Shown: positions 33,308 to 41,354, counted from the stretch's first letter. The stretch is 64,000 bases of DNA from Halobacteriales archaeon QS_1_69_70 (GCA_003021005.1 PXRI01000012.1:1-64000); one strand, 5' to 3'. A program made the numbers and translations. The notes: generated by a model not told the origin, from the sequence alone.

Positions 33308-33865
33308 TGCGAGGGGAGGGATTCGAACCGAGTCGAGACGGTCCGGGCTCCTCGCTCCGCTGCGGTGCCGGGCTGCGACTAGCCGGCTTCGAATCCCTCG
33401 AACGCACTGGGGATCCACGTGAGTTCGGAGGAGTCGCTATCGCTCCGCGTCGCTGACGACCGAGGAACACCCAGTGCGAGGGAAGGGATTCGAACCGAAG
33501 GAAGACGGTCGCCCTCGCTTCGCTCGGGCGCTGCGTCTTCCAGGCTTCGAATCCCTCGTCGCATCCCCGCTCACGAGATACTTGCGACGCGTCGGTACCG
33601 CGACGCGTCGCTCGCGTGTCGTCGCTCCCGCTGGTCACTCCTCCCGCTCGCTCATCCGGCGGCGCTCCCTGCGGTCGCGCCGCCCGGCTCGCGGATGTTC
33701 TCGGGGATGCGAGGGAAGGGATTCGAACCGGAGGAAGACAGTCGCCCTCGCTTCGCTCGGGCGCTGCCTCTTCCAGGGTTCGAATCCCGCGAACGCACTG
33801 GGGTTCCACGCGAGTTTGGACGCGTCGCTATCGCTCCGCGTCGCTCACGACCGAGGAAGTCCCAG
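33308..33865. repeat. Tandem hairpin units carrying copies of the tRNA-Leu 3' end
   Basis: The sequence tgcgagggaagggattcgaa, the complement of the last ~20 bases of tRNA-Leu, occurs at 33475, 33708 and in the tRNA itself at 33866; a one-base variant is at 33308. Each copy outside the tRNA opens an imperfect hairpin of about 80-92 bases closed by ttcgaatccc. Two hairpins (from 33308 and 33708) are followed by a ~70-base inverted repeat bounded by gcactggg and cccagtgc, with common core cgctatcgctccgcgtcgct. The repeats therefore form two composite units of about 160 bases downstream of the tRNA, where integrative elements insert. Confidence 0.8.
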
Positions 33866-33949
33866 TGCGAGGGAAGGGATTCGAACCCTCGGACCTCTAC
33901 AGGAGCGGATCTTGAGTCCGCCGCCGTTTCCAGGCTTGGCTACCCTCGC
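33866..33949 (-). tRNA. tRNA-Leu (anticodon CAA)
   Basis: Minus-strand 84-base tRNA. The acceptor stem GCGAGGG pairs with CCCTCGC before discriminator A. The D arm is TAGCCAAGCCTGGAAACGG; the anticodon loop CTCAAGA gives CAA (Leu, UUG codons); a long class II variable arm follows; the T arm is GAGGGTTCGAATCCCTT. No intron and no encoded CCA. Its 3' end is repeated three times just downstream, implying use as an integration site. Confidence 0.95.
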
Positions 33950-34013
33950 ACGCAGTCGGGCTTATCGGCTATCCGGGTAAGCACTTTCGGATTGTATCGC
34001 CATACGTCGATAA

Positions 34014-34060
34014 TATGGCCCTCACGGGGTCTCGAACCCTGAGTCGTGGGCCCGTGGCCG
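34014..34060 (-). other. Possible tRNA 3'-half remnant
   Basis: Read on the minus strand, 34050 to 34014 gives actcagggttcgagacccc then gtgagggccat, which resembles a T arm and acceptor strand. No matching 5' half is found, and one T-stem pair is mismatched. It may be a leftover from an integration event or a chance match. Confidence 0.25.
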
Positions 34061-34201
34061 CAGTCCTCCGACGCGTCGTCGTCGTGAAACCGTTCTGAGA
34101 GACTCGACGCTAGTACCGAGTTGCTGAAAGTCCGTGACGTTCTCCGTTATCACCTCCCTGCAGTAGGATGTCTGAAAAGGAATTTGATGAGGTAACACGT
34201 G

Positions 34202-34435
34202 TCAAGAATCACCTGCTATCTCCCGCCGCACTTCGTCGACGCTCGATGTGTCCTGCTTTTCGCTTCGTCTCAGCATGGCTTCGCCCGTTTCCTCGGAGAT
34301 GATCCCGGCCACGAGTTCGGGGTCCGGTCCCGGTGCGCCCGTCAGTCGGACCAACGCCTCACCCATTGTTTCATCCACTCTTTTTTCCGTTTTCAGATAC
34401 TCGTGGAACCATTCATCTACCTTGACCGTCTTCAT
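34202..34435 (-). CDS. VapB-like antitoxin, orphan
   Basis: A 77-residue protein. The opening MKTVKVDEWFHEYLKTEKR with VDETMGEALVRLTG follows the haloarchaeal VapB pattern (a beta strand then two helices of a ribbon-helix-helix-like fold), with a charged C-terminal tail that would bind a toxin. No PIN toxin follows directly; 104 bases separate it from the next gene upstream. ATG at 34435 is chosen; the track of codons upstream is not conserved. Base composition is clearly less GC-rich than in the core genome. Confidence 0.55.
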   Translation of the reverse strand: MKTVKVDEWFHEYLKTEKRVDETMGEALVRLTGAPGPDPELVAGIISEETGEAMLRRSEKQDTSSVDEVRREIAGDS

Positions 34436-34539
34436 CGTGTATCGAGATACACGGCCCTGAGTCAAGTGGTTTGGGCCACTCTCAGTAGCTCACAACGGTT
34501 CGGTTCTGAAAACCGCAACCGCGACCGCGTGCGATTGAC

Positions 34540-34890
34540 TCATTCCTGAATCCACGGGTCGACGGTTTCAATTTTTCCGACAATATTGCGCGGAGACCGG
34601 TAAGCGTCGACAATGTCCAGAACAGCATTCGCAATCGCGTACGCTGAGGCTCGCTGGTTGTTGACCAACAGGAGTCCTTCGTGCCGGGAGTTATCCAGTG
34701 CCGCGAAATTCTTGATATCCGCGGTCACGATCATCAGTTCTTCCTGCTGTACGTAAGGGAGTATATCGTCCTCATCGTCAGCGTCCTCATCGAGTACGTA
34801 GTCAGAGTACTCGGCCGGGTAACCTTCTTTCCGTAGAAATTCAGCAATGCGCGGTTCGAGGTTTGCGTCGATGAAAAACCCCCACCGCAT
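34540..34890 (-). CDS. DUF5615 PIN-like toxin candidate
   Basis: A 116-residue protein resembling the DUF5615/Mut7-C PIN-like fold: FFIDANLEPRIAEFLRKEGY at the N terminus supplies the first acidic residue, and LMIVTADIKNFAALD holds the second acidic motif, as in putative RNases of toxin-antitoxin pairs. Its ATG directly abuts the stop of the DUF433 gene (34891), the usual antitoxin-toxin order. The lower GC and location next to tRNA-Leu suggest horizontal transfer. Ribonuclease activity is inferred from the fold only. Confidence 0.65.
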   Translation of the reverse strand: MRWGFFIDANLEPRIAEFLRKEGYPAEYSDYVLDEDADDEDDILPYVQQEELMIVTADIKNFAALDNSRHEGLLLVNNQRASAYAIANAVLDIVDAYRSPRNIVGKIETVDPWIQE

Positions 34891-35184
34891 CTATCCTTCG
34901 TCCGGGGGGGTGACGCCATCGGGTCGAGTGATACTGCCCTCTACGTCGGCCATGATTTGCTGCCGGTCGCGTCGTAGTTTCTCGAACTCTCTGGGGTGGT
35001 CGTGATAGTATAGCAGCGCAGCGTACACCTCCGAGATATCGAGGTTGTGACGGTCTGCGACGGTTTGAGGTGTGAGTCCGCTCCCTTCGACCCTCTCGAC
35101 GATGGTCAGGACTGGCACACGCCGACCGTCGATGTGTGGCTCATCCAATATGTCCTGCACGATGCGGGTCTCCTGTTGGGACAT
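34891..35184 (-). CDS. DUF433 antitoxin
   Basis: A 97-residue protein with the DUF433 core: ILDEPHIDGRRVPVLTIVER, then GLTPQTVADRHNLDISEVYAAL and YYHDHPREFEKLRR. This is a helix-turn-helix-like domain paired with DUF5615 toxins. Its stop touches the toxin start, so translation is coupled. It should both neutralise the toxin and repress the pair. ATG at 35184 fits the family start better than a start 33 bases upstream. Confidence 0.7.
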   Translation of the reverse strand: MSQQETRIVQDILDEPHIDGRRVPVLTIVERVEGSGLTPQTVADRHNLDISEVYAALLYYHDHPREFEKLRRDRQQIMADVEGSITRPDGVTPPDEG

Positions 35185-35299
35185 GTGTCCTATGTCATGA
35201 TATGCACCGACGCCCACATGAATGGAATGGTCAGTTCACGTGCAACGCTAGCGATGCTTTTGCCCGCTGTTTGAGCATCGGTGTGTCAGACTCGCCCAG

Positions 35300-35375
35300 T
35301 CCATCTTGAACTAACCTACCCATCAGTTCCCGTATAAATACCGCTGTATGGGCGACATAGCTAGTTCAAGATGGA
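35300..35375. repeat. Long imperfect palindrome at the 3' end of the second toxin gene
   Basis: Perfect 14-base arms tccatcttgaacta (35300-35313) and tagttcaagatgga (35362-35375) flank a loop with further partial pairing (cccat with atggg) and a TATA-like tataaata at about 35334. The right arm overlaps the toxin stop codon. It could terminate transcription or serve as an operator between the two toxin-antitoxin modules. Confidence 0.65.
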
Positions 35376-35609
35376 ATGGTTCTCCTGAAAGAGAGTCGGG
35401 TAGCCACGGGCGAGGAAATCCTGATCACTGGTGAGAACCAGTCGGTTCGTCTCCTCGGCGTACTGTTGTACTTCGTCGTCAGTGGCTTGAGGTTCAACGA
35501 CGTCGACGACCATCTCGGCGTCGTGGCTCCGTTTCTCCAGATAGTGCATCGCTCTGCGCTCTACGTTCTCGTCGAGAAGAAGACGATAGCTACTCTTCGT
35601 CGGCGACAT
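35361..35609 (-). CDS. DUF5615 PIN-like toxin candidate, second copy
   Basis: An 82-residue protein closer to the DUF5615 consensus than its neighbour: YRLLLDENVERRAMHYLEKR, then VVEPQATDDEVQQYAEE and RLVLTSDQDFL, giving the acidic residues of a PIN-like active site. It overlaps the end of the preceding antitoxin gene by about 20 bases. It differs strongly in sequence from the first toxin, so the two modules are not a recent duplication. The product ends in the palindrome at 35300-35375. Confidence 0.65.
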   Translation of the reverse strand: MSPTKSSYRLLLDENVERRAMHYLEKRSHDAEMVVDVVEPQATDDEVQQYAEETNRLVLTSDQDFLARGYPTLFQENHSILN

Positions 35610-35766
35610 CGACCTCATGTCGGTCCGCTACTGTCTGCGGGTCCAGACCACGCCCACCGACGCGGGCGTGGATGGTCAGCACCGTGAGGCGGCGGCCCTC
35701 GATGTGAGGTTCGTCGTGAATCTCCGAGTTTTCACCGGAGACAATCCGATACTCTGTCTTCGGCAT
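35590..35766 (-). CDS. DUF433 antitoxin, C-terminally short
   Basis: A 58-residue protein whose first 50 residues match the other DUF433 copy (IHDEPHIEGRRLTVLTIHAR, GLDPQTVADRHEVDV). It stops after VADEE, where the complete copy continues for about 40 residues with the YYHDHP helix. This is either a minimal form or a truncation caused by a deletion near 35595. If truncated, the toxin downstream may lack effective neutralisation, unless the first DUF433 protein cross-reacts. Confidence 0.6.
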   Translation of the reverse strand: MPKTEYRIVSGENSEIHDEPHIEGRRLTVLTIHARVGGRGLDPQTVADRHEVDVADEE

Positions 35767-36088
35767 CCATTACGCAACGAATTGCACACGCTTGAATCTG
35801 TCTGCGAATCAGCTCTGATAGTGATTACTGCAACTGTTTAACCGGTACGATCGCACGCCATCGTGCGGTCGATACCGAAATGACTTGCAGTAGTCACTCT
35901 GGAAACGGCGTCAGAACACCGCTCCGTGCGATTCAGGAGAACCTGTGCTTCGGCAGATGAAATATGTCCCTGTTCCGATCGAAGCGCGCCACAGAAGTGG
36001 TTCCGCCGCCTACGGAGGGTATGGTCACGGCGATTGTACACAAATCCCACCGTCAGCGAGACGTGTTCGAGCGGCCAGCAACTAGCTT
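35767..36088. repeat. Intergenic region with a long imperfect palindrome
   Basis: The segment 35819-35899 forms an imperfect hairpin: arm agtgattactgcaa pairs with ttgcagtagtcact, and the inner arm cgatcgcacg pairs with cgtgcggtcg. It stands upstream of the second toxin-antitoxin pair, opposite the palindrome at 35300-35375. The rest of this 322-base gap shows no gene; lower GC than the core genome. Confidence 0.6.
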
Positions 36089-36574
36089 ATGACCGACCAC
36101 ACGCGGACCCTCACCCTGGACCCACCGACCTCGGGGAACCCGACCGGGTGGAACGCCGAATCCGGGAAATGGGAACACGCCACCCTTCGCCGGGCGGTGA
36201 TTCACGGCGTCCGGCTGTACAATTCCGGCGCGTTCCACGAATCACACGATTGCTTCGAATCAGAGTGGTACAACTACGGGAGCGGGACCACCGAAAGCGC
36301 ATTCGCTCACGGTATGGTGCAAGTCGCGGCGGGCGCGTACAAGCACTCCGTCTTCGAGAACGACGACGGAATGCGTAGCCTCTTCGAGACGGCCTTGGAG
36401 TACCTCCACGGCGTCCCGAATGATTATTACGGGATCGACGTTCTCGGCGTCAGAACCACGCTCACGAACGCACTTGACGATCCAACCGTCGTAGACGGGT
36501 GGCAAATCGAACTCGACGGGGAACGACCGGAAGCGGGACCGGAGGATTACGAACACGCCGAACGCCTGGAATGA
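36089..36574 (+). CDS. DUF309 family protein
   Basis: A 161-residue helical protein with the DUF309 signature [17 protein letters not shown] followed by [15 protein letters not shown], then [18 protein letters not shown]. The paired His and Glu/Asp of HESHDCFE may bind metal. The family is widespread in bacteria and archaea; no activity is established that I know of. It sits at the far edge of the lower-GC island and could be part of it or the first core gene beyond. Confidence 0.8.
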   Translation: MTDHTRTLTLDPPTSGNPTGWNAESGKWEHATLRRAVIHGVRLYNSGAFHESHDCFESEWYNYGSGTTESAFAHGMVQVAAGAYKHSVFENDDGMRSLFETALEYLHGVPNDYYGIDVLGVRTTLTNALDDPTVVDGWQIELDGERPEAGPEDYEHAERLE

Positions 36575-36683
36575 GGCTGCTCTACATCCCAGGGGGACAA
36601 CTCTCCATAGACGGGCGGCCATTCCCATAGTGTCATTGTTCCCACGAGTACGTCGACGGGCACGAGTAGCCGGGCGTTCCCAG

Positions 36684-37370
36684 TCAGGTCGCATCGCCGA
36701 GGCGGTCGGTCGCCGACAGCACGGCGAGTACCAGCCCGGCCCCCAGGCCGACCGCGCCCGCCAGCACCGCCAGATCGGCGCCCGACCGGAGCCCGCTGCC
36801 GGCGCTCGCACCGCCGCCGCCACCGGCGCCGGCCGTCGGCTCGATGAGGTCGTCGTCGGTCGACCCGACGGCCACGACGCCCTTCATCCCGACCGACCGG
36901 TGTGGCTCACAGAAGTACCGGAACGTCCCTTCCGCCTCGAAGGTGTACTGGAACGTCTCGCCCGCCGCCTCCTTTTGGTCGCTCTCGAAGGCCGGTTCCG
37001 CGTCGTCGGCCGTCGGTTCGTGGGTGACGGTGTGGCCGCTGCCCTCGCCGGTCCACTCCCAGGTGACCGTCGTCCCGGGGTCGACGAGGATGGCCGGCGG
37101 GGCGAACAGCTGGCCGTTCTCGCCGGCGCCGACGGCGACCGTCACCGCCGACTCGCCCGTGTGATCCTGTGTCGCCTCGTAGTTCGACGTGTCGGACAGC
37201 CAGCCGCCGTACGCCTGAGCGGCCGCGGTCCCGCCGGCGCCGGCGATGCCGGCGGCCACTGCCGTCCCGACGCCGGCCCGAATGAACCCGCGGCGCCCGC
37301 GCGCAGTCTCGTCGTCGGTGCCCTCGACCGGTGCGGGCTCCCGGTCCGTGGGTGGCGTTGATTCGCCCAT
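36684..37370 (-). CDS. Halocyanin-type blue copper protein, Tat-exported, membrane-anchored
   Basis: A 228-residue small electron carrier. A twin-arginine signal (RGRRGFIRAGVGTAVAAG) precedes a plastocyanin-like domain. Copper ligands are the His of GSGHTVTHEP and the Cys, His and Met in FRYFCEPHRSVGMKG. A Gly/Ala-rich linker and a C-terminal helix (LAVLAGAVGLGAGLVLAVL) anchor it outside the membrane. ATG at 37370 places the signal at a normal position. It is divergent from a copper-exporting ATPase gene, so shared copper response or copper supply is plausible. Confidence 0.9.
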   Translation of the reverse strand: MGESTPPTDREPAPVEGTDDETARGRRGFIRAGVGTAVAAGIAGAGGTAAAQAYGGWLSDTSNYEATQDHTGESAVTVAVGAGENGQLFAPPAILVDPGTTVTWEWTGEGSGHTVTHEPTADDAEPAFESDQKEAAGETFQYTFEAEGTFRYFCEPHRSVGMKGVVAVGSTDDDLIEPTAGAGGGGGASAGSGLRSGADLAVLAGAVGLGAGLVLAVLSATDRLGDAT

Positions 37371-37564
37371 GGGCGCCCCTCGGCCCGCCGCGGGTTTATA
37401 AGGACGGGATTCCCGGCGGACGCGGTTTCCGAGCGGGCCCACGAGCAGTTGCGATGCACTGAACCGATGCGTGGGCCGAGGTTTCGATTCGGAACTGTTC
37501 CGTCCGGGTCCCGTCGGCTGTCGAAGGGACAAACCGCTTCAACGTGGGTCCCGTACAGTGACAC

Positions 37565-40141
37565 ATGAGCAGTCGGGAGCGACTCGAAGTCGGTGGCATG
37601 CACTGTTCGAGTTGCGCGGAGACGATCCGCGACGCCGTCGAGTCGGTCGAGGGCGTCGAATCCGCGACGGTCAACTACGCGACCGACGACGCGACCGTCG
37701 CGTACGACCCCGACCGCGCGCCGCTGTCGGACGTCCACGAGGCGATCGAGTCGGTCGGCTACGAGCCGCGGACCGAACAGCGCACGATCGAGATCGCCGG
37801 GATGCACTGTACCAACTGCTCGGAGACGGTCGAGGCCGCCCTCGGCGACCTCGAGGGCGTCGTCCGGGCCGACGTCAACTACGCGACCGACGAGGCCACC
37901 GTCGAGTACAATCCCGAGCCGTTCTCGCTGGGGGCCGCCTACGGGGCCATCGATGGGGCGGGCTACGAGGCGGTCCGGGAGGCCGAAAGTGAGGGCCCCG
38001 ACGGCGACTCCCCGGCCGAGCGCGAACTCCGGAGGCAACGCCGTCTCGTCCTCGGCGGCCTCGCATTGACGGCGCCGTTCGTCTACCTGATGGCGGCGAT
38101 GGTGACGCCGCTGGCCAGGCCGGAGACGGTGGCCGGCGTCCCGCTGGGCTGGATCGAGTTCGCCATCGCGACAATGCTCATGGCGACGCTCGGCCGGGAG
38201 TTCCTCGTCGGCGCCTACACGGCCGGCCGGAACGGCTCGCTGAACATGGACACGCTGGTCGCCATCGGGGCCTCGGCCGGCTACGCGTTCAGTACGGCCG
38301 TCCTCGTGTTCGACGTCCCGGCGGGCCTGTACTTCGAGGCCGTCGCGTTCATCCTGTGGTTCATCACGCTCGGCAACTGGCTGGAGGCCCGCTCGAAGGC
38401 GCGGGCTTCCGAGGCCCTCCGGGAGCTGCTCCGGCTGGAGGCCGACGACGCGACCGTCGTCCGCGACGGCACCGAGGAAACCGTCCCCCTCTCCGAGGTC
38501 GAGGTCGGCGACCGGCTGAAGGTCCGGCCGGGCGAGCGGGTTCCGACGGACGGGGTCGTCCGCGAGGGCGAGTCCGCCGTCGACGAGTCGATGGTGACCG
38601 GCGAGTCGGTGCCAGCGGAGAAGGAGCCCGGCGACGAGGTCGTCGGCTCGACGGTCAACGAGAACGGCGTCCTCCTCGTCGAGGCCACGAAGGTCGGCGA
38701 GGACACCGCCATCCAGCAGATCGTCCGGCGCGTCAAGGAGGCCCAGTCCCGCCAGCCCGACGTCCAGCGGCTCGTCGACGTCGTCTCCGGGTACTTCGTC
38801 ACCGCCGTGATCGCGAACGCCGTCCTCTGGGCCGCCCTGTGGCTCCTGTTCCCGGAGCAGCTGTACGCGGTCGCGACCGCGCTGCCGCTGTGGTCGCCGG
38901 TCGGGGGCGGCCCGGTCGGCGGCGTGCCCGTCTTCGAGTTCGCCGTCATCGTGTTCGCCTCCGCCGTGCTCGTCGCCTGTCCCTGCGCGCTCGGGCTGGC
39001 GACGCCGGCGGCGACGATGGTCGGCTCGACCGTCTCGGCGAAGCACGGTGTCCTCTTCGAGGGCGGCGACGTCCTGGAAGCGGTCCGGGACGTCGACGCC
39101 GCCGTCTTCGACAAGACCGGGACGCTCACCGCCGGCGAGATGGAACTGACCGACGTCGCGGTGGTCGACGACAGCGGCGCCGGCGGGGCCGCCGCGGCCC
39201 CCGACGGTGGCGTCGCCGCAGAGCGGCCCGTCGACGAAGCTTTCGTCCTCGAGGTCGCCGCCGCGGCCGAGTCCGGCTCGGAACACCCGCTGGGCCAGGC
39301 CGTCGTCGCCGGCGCCACCGCCCGGAACGTCGACACCGGCGACCCGGAAATCTTCGAGAACGTGCCCGGGAAGGGCGTCGAGGCCACCACCGAGCACGGC
39401 GAGGTCGTCGTCGGCAACCGGGCGCTCGCCGAGCGGAACGGCGTCGACCCCGGGCCCGCCGCCGAGCAGATGGCCCGCCTGGAAACCGAGGGCAAGACCG
39501 CGATGCTCGTCGCGCTCGACGGGGCAGTCATCGGCGTCCTCGCGACCGCCGACACGGTGCGTGAGAGCGCTCGGCAGACGGTCGCGACGCTCCAGGACCG
39601 CGGCCTGGACGTCCACATGGTGACCGGCGACAACGGGCGGACCGCCGCCGCCGTCGCCGACGACCTCGACATCCCCGACGACCGGGTCCGGGCGGAGGTG
39701 CTCCCCGGGGAGAAGGCCGACGTCGTCGACGACATCGAGGGCGACGGGACGCAGGCGCTGATGGTCGGCGACGGCGTCAACGACGCGCCGGCGCTCGCCG
39801 CCGCCCACGTCGGCGTCGCCATCGGCTCCGGCACCGACGTCGCCATCGAGTCCGCCGACGTGACGCTGATGCGGTCCGACCCAGCCGACGTCCTCACGGC
39901 CATCCGTGTCTCGGAGGCGACCATCGCGAAGGTCCGGCAGAACCTGTTCTGGGCGTTCGCCTACAACGCCGCGCTGATCCCCATCGCCTCGCTCGGCCTC
40001 CTGAACCCGGCGCTTGCCGGCGCCGCGATGTCCGCCTCGAGCGTCTCCGTCATGACCAACAGCCTCCTGTTCGCCCGGTACCGGCCGACCGCAGACTACG
40101 TCCCGCTCCCGCTCCGGCCGCTGGCCGCCCTCCGGGGCTGA
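37565..40141 (+). CDS. copA: Copper-translocating P1B-type ATPase
   Basis: 858-residue membrane pump. Two N-terminal heavy-metal domains have GMHCSSC (C14, C17) and GMHCTNC (C82, C85). Transmembrane CPC is at 472-474 (VACPCALGLATPAA), the typical Cu(I) site. Other parts are the actuator loop DESMVTGESVP, the phosphorylated D516 in DKTGTLTAG, nucleotide-domain SGSEHPLG, GDGVNDAPAL and the C-terminal MTNSLLFARYRP near the membrane. Length and all motifs are complete. It exports Cu(I), or delivers it to external cuproproteins; the neighbouring halocyanin makes the latter worth considering. ATG at 37565 is close to a conserved start. Confidence 0.95.
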   Translation: MSSRERLEVGGMHCSSCAETIRDAVESVEGVESATVNYATDDATVAYDPDRAPLSDVHEAIESVGYEPRTEQRTIEIAGMHCTNCSETVEAALGDLEGVVRADVNYATDEATVEYNPEPFSLGAAYGAIDGAGYEAVREAESEGPDGDSPAERELRRQRRLVLGGLALTAPFVYLMAAMVTPLARPETVAGVPLGWIEFAIATMLMATLGREFLVGAYTAGRNGSLNMDTLVAIGASAGYAFSTAVLVFDVPAGLYFEAVAFILWFITLGNWLEARSKARASEALRELLRLEADDATVVRDGTEETVPLSEVEVGDRLKVRPGERVPTDGVVREGESAVDESMVTGESVPAEKEPGDEVVGSTVNENGVLLVEATKVGEDTAIQQIVRRVKEAQSRQPDVQRLVDVVSGYFVTAVIANAVLWAALWLLFPEQLYAVATALPLWSPVGGGPVGGVPVFEFAVIVFASAVLVACPCALGLATPAATMVGSTVSAKHGVLFEGGDVLEAVRDVDAAVFDKTGTLTAGEMELTDVAVVDDSGAGGAAAAPDGGVAAERPVDEAFVLEVAAAAESGSEHPLGQAVVAGATARNVDTGDPEIFENVPGKGVEATTEHGEVVVGNRALAERNGVDPGPAAEQMARLETEGKTAMLVALDGAVIGVLATADTVRESARQTVATLQDRGLDVHMVTGDNGRTAAAVADDLDIPDDRVRAEVLPGEKADVVDDIEGDGTQALMVGDGVNDAPALAAAHVGVAIGSGTDVAIESADVTLMRSDPADVLTAIRVSEATIAKVRQNLFWAFAYNAALIPIASLGLLNPALAGAAMSASSVSVMTNSLLFARYRPTADYVPLPLRPLAALRG

Positions 40142-40167
40142 GCGGGCCGCCGGAACCACGTCCGGCC

Positions 40168-40222
40168 ACCGGCGATGGGGCGCCGGCCCTTCGTTCGGCT
40201 ACCGGCGATGGGGTGCCGGCCC
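40168..40222. repeat. 33-base spaced direct repeat
   Basis: The 22-base segment accggcgatggggcgccggc with cc occurs at 40168 and, with one change, at 40201. It lies between copA and the reductase gene. The gap holds no gene. Confidence 0.6.
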
Positions 40223-40235
40223 CGTGGGCCCGACC

Positions 40236-40243
40236 GGTTTTAG
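40236..40243 (+). promoter_or_regulatory. Probable TATA box of the RibD-like reductase gene
   Basis: The element ggttttag is about 27 bases before the ATG at 40267, suggesting leaderless transcription independent of copA. Confidence 0.45.
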
Positions 40244-40266
40244 TTCTCGCGGGCCCCACGACAGGT

Positions 40267-40932
40267 ATGCACGTGGCCGTCAACGCCGCCGTCAGCGCCG
40301 ACGGGAAGCTCTCCTCGCGGCGCCGCGACCGGATCGCCATCAGCGGCGAGGCGGACTTCGCCCGCGTCGACCGCCGCCGCGCCGCGGCCGACGCCGTCGC
40401 CGTCGGCGTCGGGACGGTGCTGTCGGACGACCCCTCGCTCACCCGGTTCGACGAGCCACACCGCGCCGACGTCCACGGGCCCGACGCGGCTCCGCCGGCC
40501 CGCGTCGTTGTCGACTCCCGTTGCCGCACGCCGCCCAACGCCGCCGTCCTCCGGGGCGACCCCGCGACGTACGTGCTGACGAGCGAGGCCGCGTCGGATA
40601 CGGACCGGGACGCACTGACGGCCGCCGGTGCGACGCTCGTCACGGCCGGCCGCGAGCGCGTCGACCTCACCGCCGCGTTCGAGGCCCTGGCCGCCGACGG
40701 CGTCGAGCACCTCATGGTCGAGGGCGGCGGCGAGCTGATCTTCTCGCTGTTCGAGGCAGAGCTGGTCGACGACCTCTCGACGTACGTCGGCAACCTGGTC
40801 ATCGGCGGTCGGGACGCACCGACGCTCGCCGACGGCGAGGGGTTCATCGAGGAGTTCCCCGGCCTCTCCCTCGATTCGGTCGAGCGCGTCGACGACGGCG
40901 TCCTCCTCGAGTGGACCGTCCGGGACGGATAG
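40267..40932 (+). CDS. 2,5-diamino-6-ribosylamino-pyrimidinone 5'-phosphate reductase (archaeal riboflavin pathway)
   Basis: A 221-residue RibD C-terminal/DHFR-fold reductase without a deaminase domain, as in archaea and fungi. Motifs are VNAAVSADGKLSSRRRDR, the NADPH loop VGVGTVLSDDPSLT, and HLMVEGGGELIFSLFEAELVDDL. It would reduce the ribose chain of the early riboflavin/F420 precursor using NADPH. No other rib genes are adjacent. ATG at 40267 begins at the first conserved strand. Confidence 0.88.
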   Translation: MHVAVNAAVSADGKLSSRRRDRIAISGEADFARVDRRRAAADAVAVGVGTVLSDDPSLTRFDEPHRADVHGPDAAPPARVVVDSRCRTPPNAAVLRGDPATYVLTSEAASDTDRDALTAAGATLVTAGRERVDLTAAFEALAADGVEHLMVEGGGELIFSLFEAELVDDLSTYVGNLVIGGRDAPTLADGEGFIEEFPGLSLDSVERVDDGVLLEWTVRDG

Positions 40933-40957
40933 CCGGATCGGCTGCCGACGAGCGGCA

Positions 40958-41242
40958 TCAGTGGTCGTGGCCGGTCAGTTCGCCGTAGGTGGCGCCGAAG
41001 CGCTCCTCGAACAGCGCCATCGTCCGCTCCTCGATGGCCCGGTACCGCTCGGTGTCGCCGCCCTCGGCGTGGTGGACCGTCGCGTGGATCCGCTGGGCAC
41101 AGGAGAAAAGCGCCAGGTCCCCGACGACCTCGGCGTCCGACTCGTCGGCCTCCCGCAGCAGGTCCAACATTCCGACGGGCAGCGTGACCTCGTCGGCGGC
41201 CGCTTCGCCCTCGATGGACAGCGTGACGGTCTCGTCGGCCAT
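40958..41242 (-). CDS. Conserved haloarchaeal protein, unknown function
   Basis: A 94-residue acidic protein with no recognised catalytic motif. It has a beta-rich N-terminal half (ETVTLSIEGEAAADEVTLPV) and a helical C-terminal half with CAQRIHATVHHAEGG. Similar short proteins occur across haloarchaea, possibly the DUF7545 group; the name is from memory and tentative. Convergent with the reductase gene. Confidence 0.6.
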   Translation of the reverse strand: MADETVTLSIEGEAAADEVTLPVGMLDLLREADESDAEVVGDLALFSCAQRIHATVHHAEGGDTERYRAIEERTMALFEERFGATYGELTGHDH

Positions 41243-41354
41243 GGCCGCCGGTTCAGCTGCAGCACGGAAGGCGCTTCCGGTCGCCGGGCCGACCGACCGC
41301 CGAACGTGGGTCGGGTCCGGCGGGTCCCGGCGAGTGCGCCGGTGGGCGGCCGGA

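Noticed and set aside
33308-33865. CRISPR array
   Set aside because: Repeats are hairpins of unequal spacing that match the tRNA-Leu 3' end; spacers are related to each other rather than unique, and no cas genes are present.
32873-33980. Protein-coding genes in the repeat zone with repeated Arg/Ser/Pro peptides
   Set aside because: Open in several frames on both strands, no conserved start, and composed of the mosaic modules also found at 43 kb.
37142-40159. A 1005-codon open frame antisense to copA
   Set aside because: Same shadow effect; low-complexity Arg/Gly/Asp-rich peptide and complete overlap with CopA.
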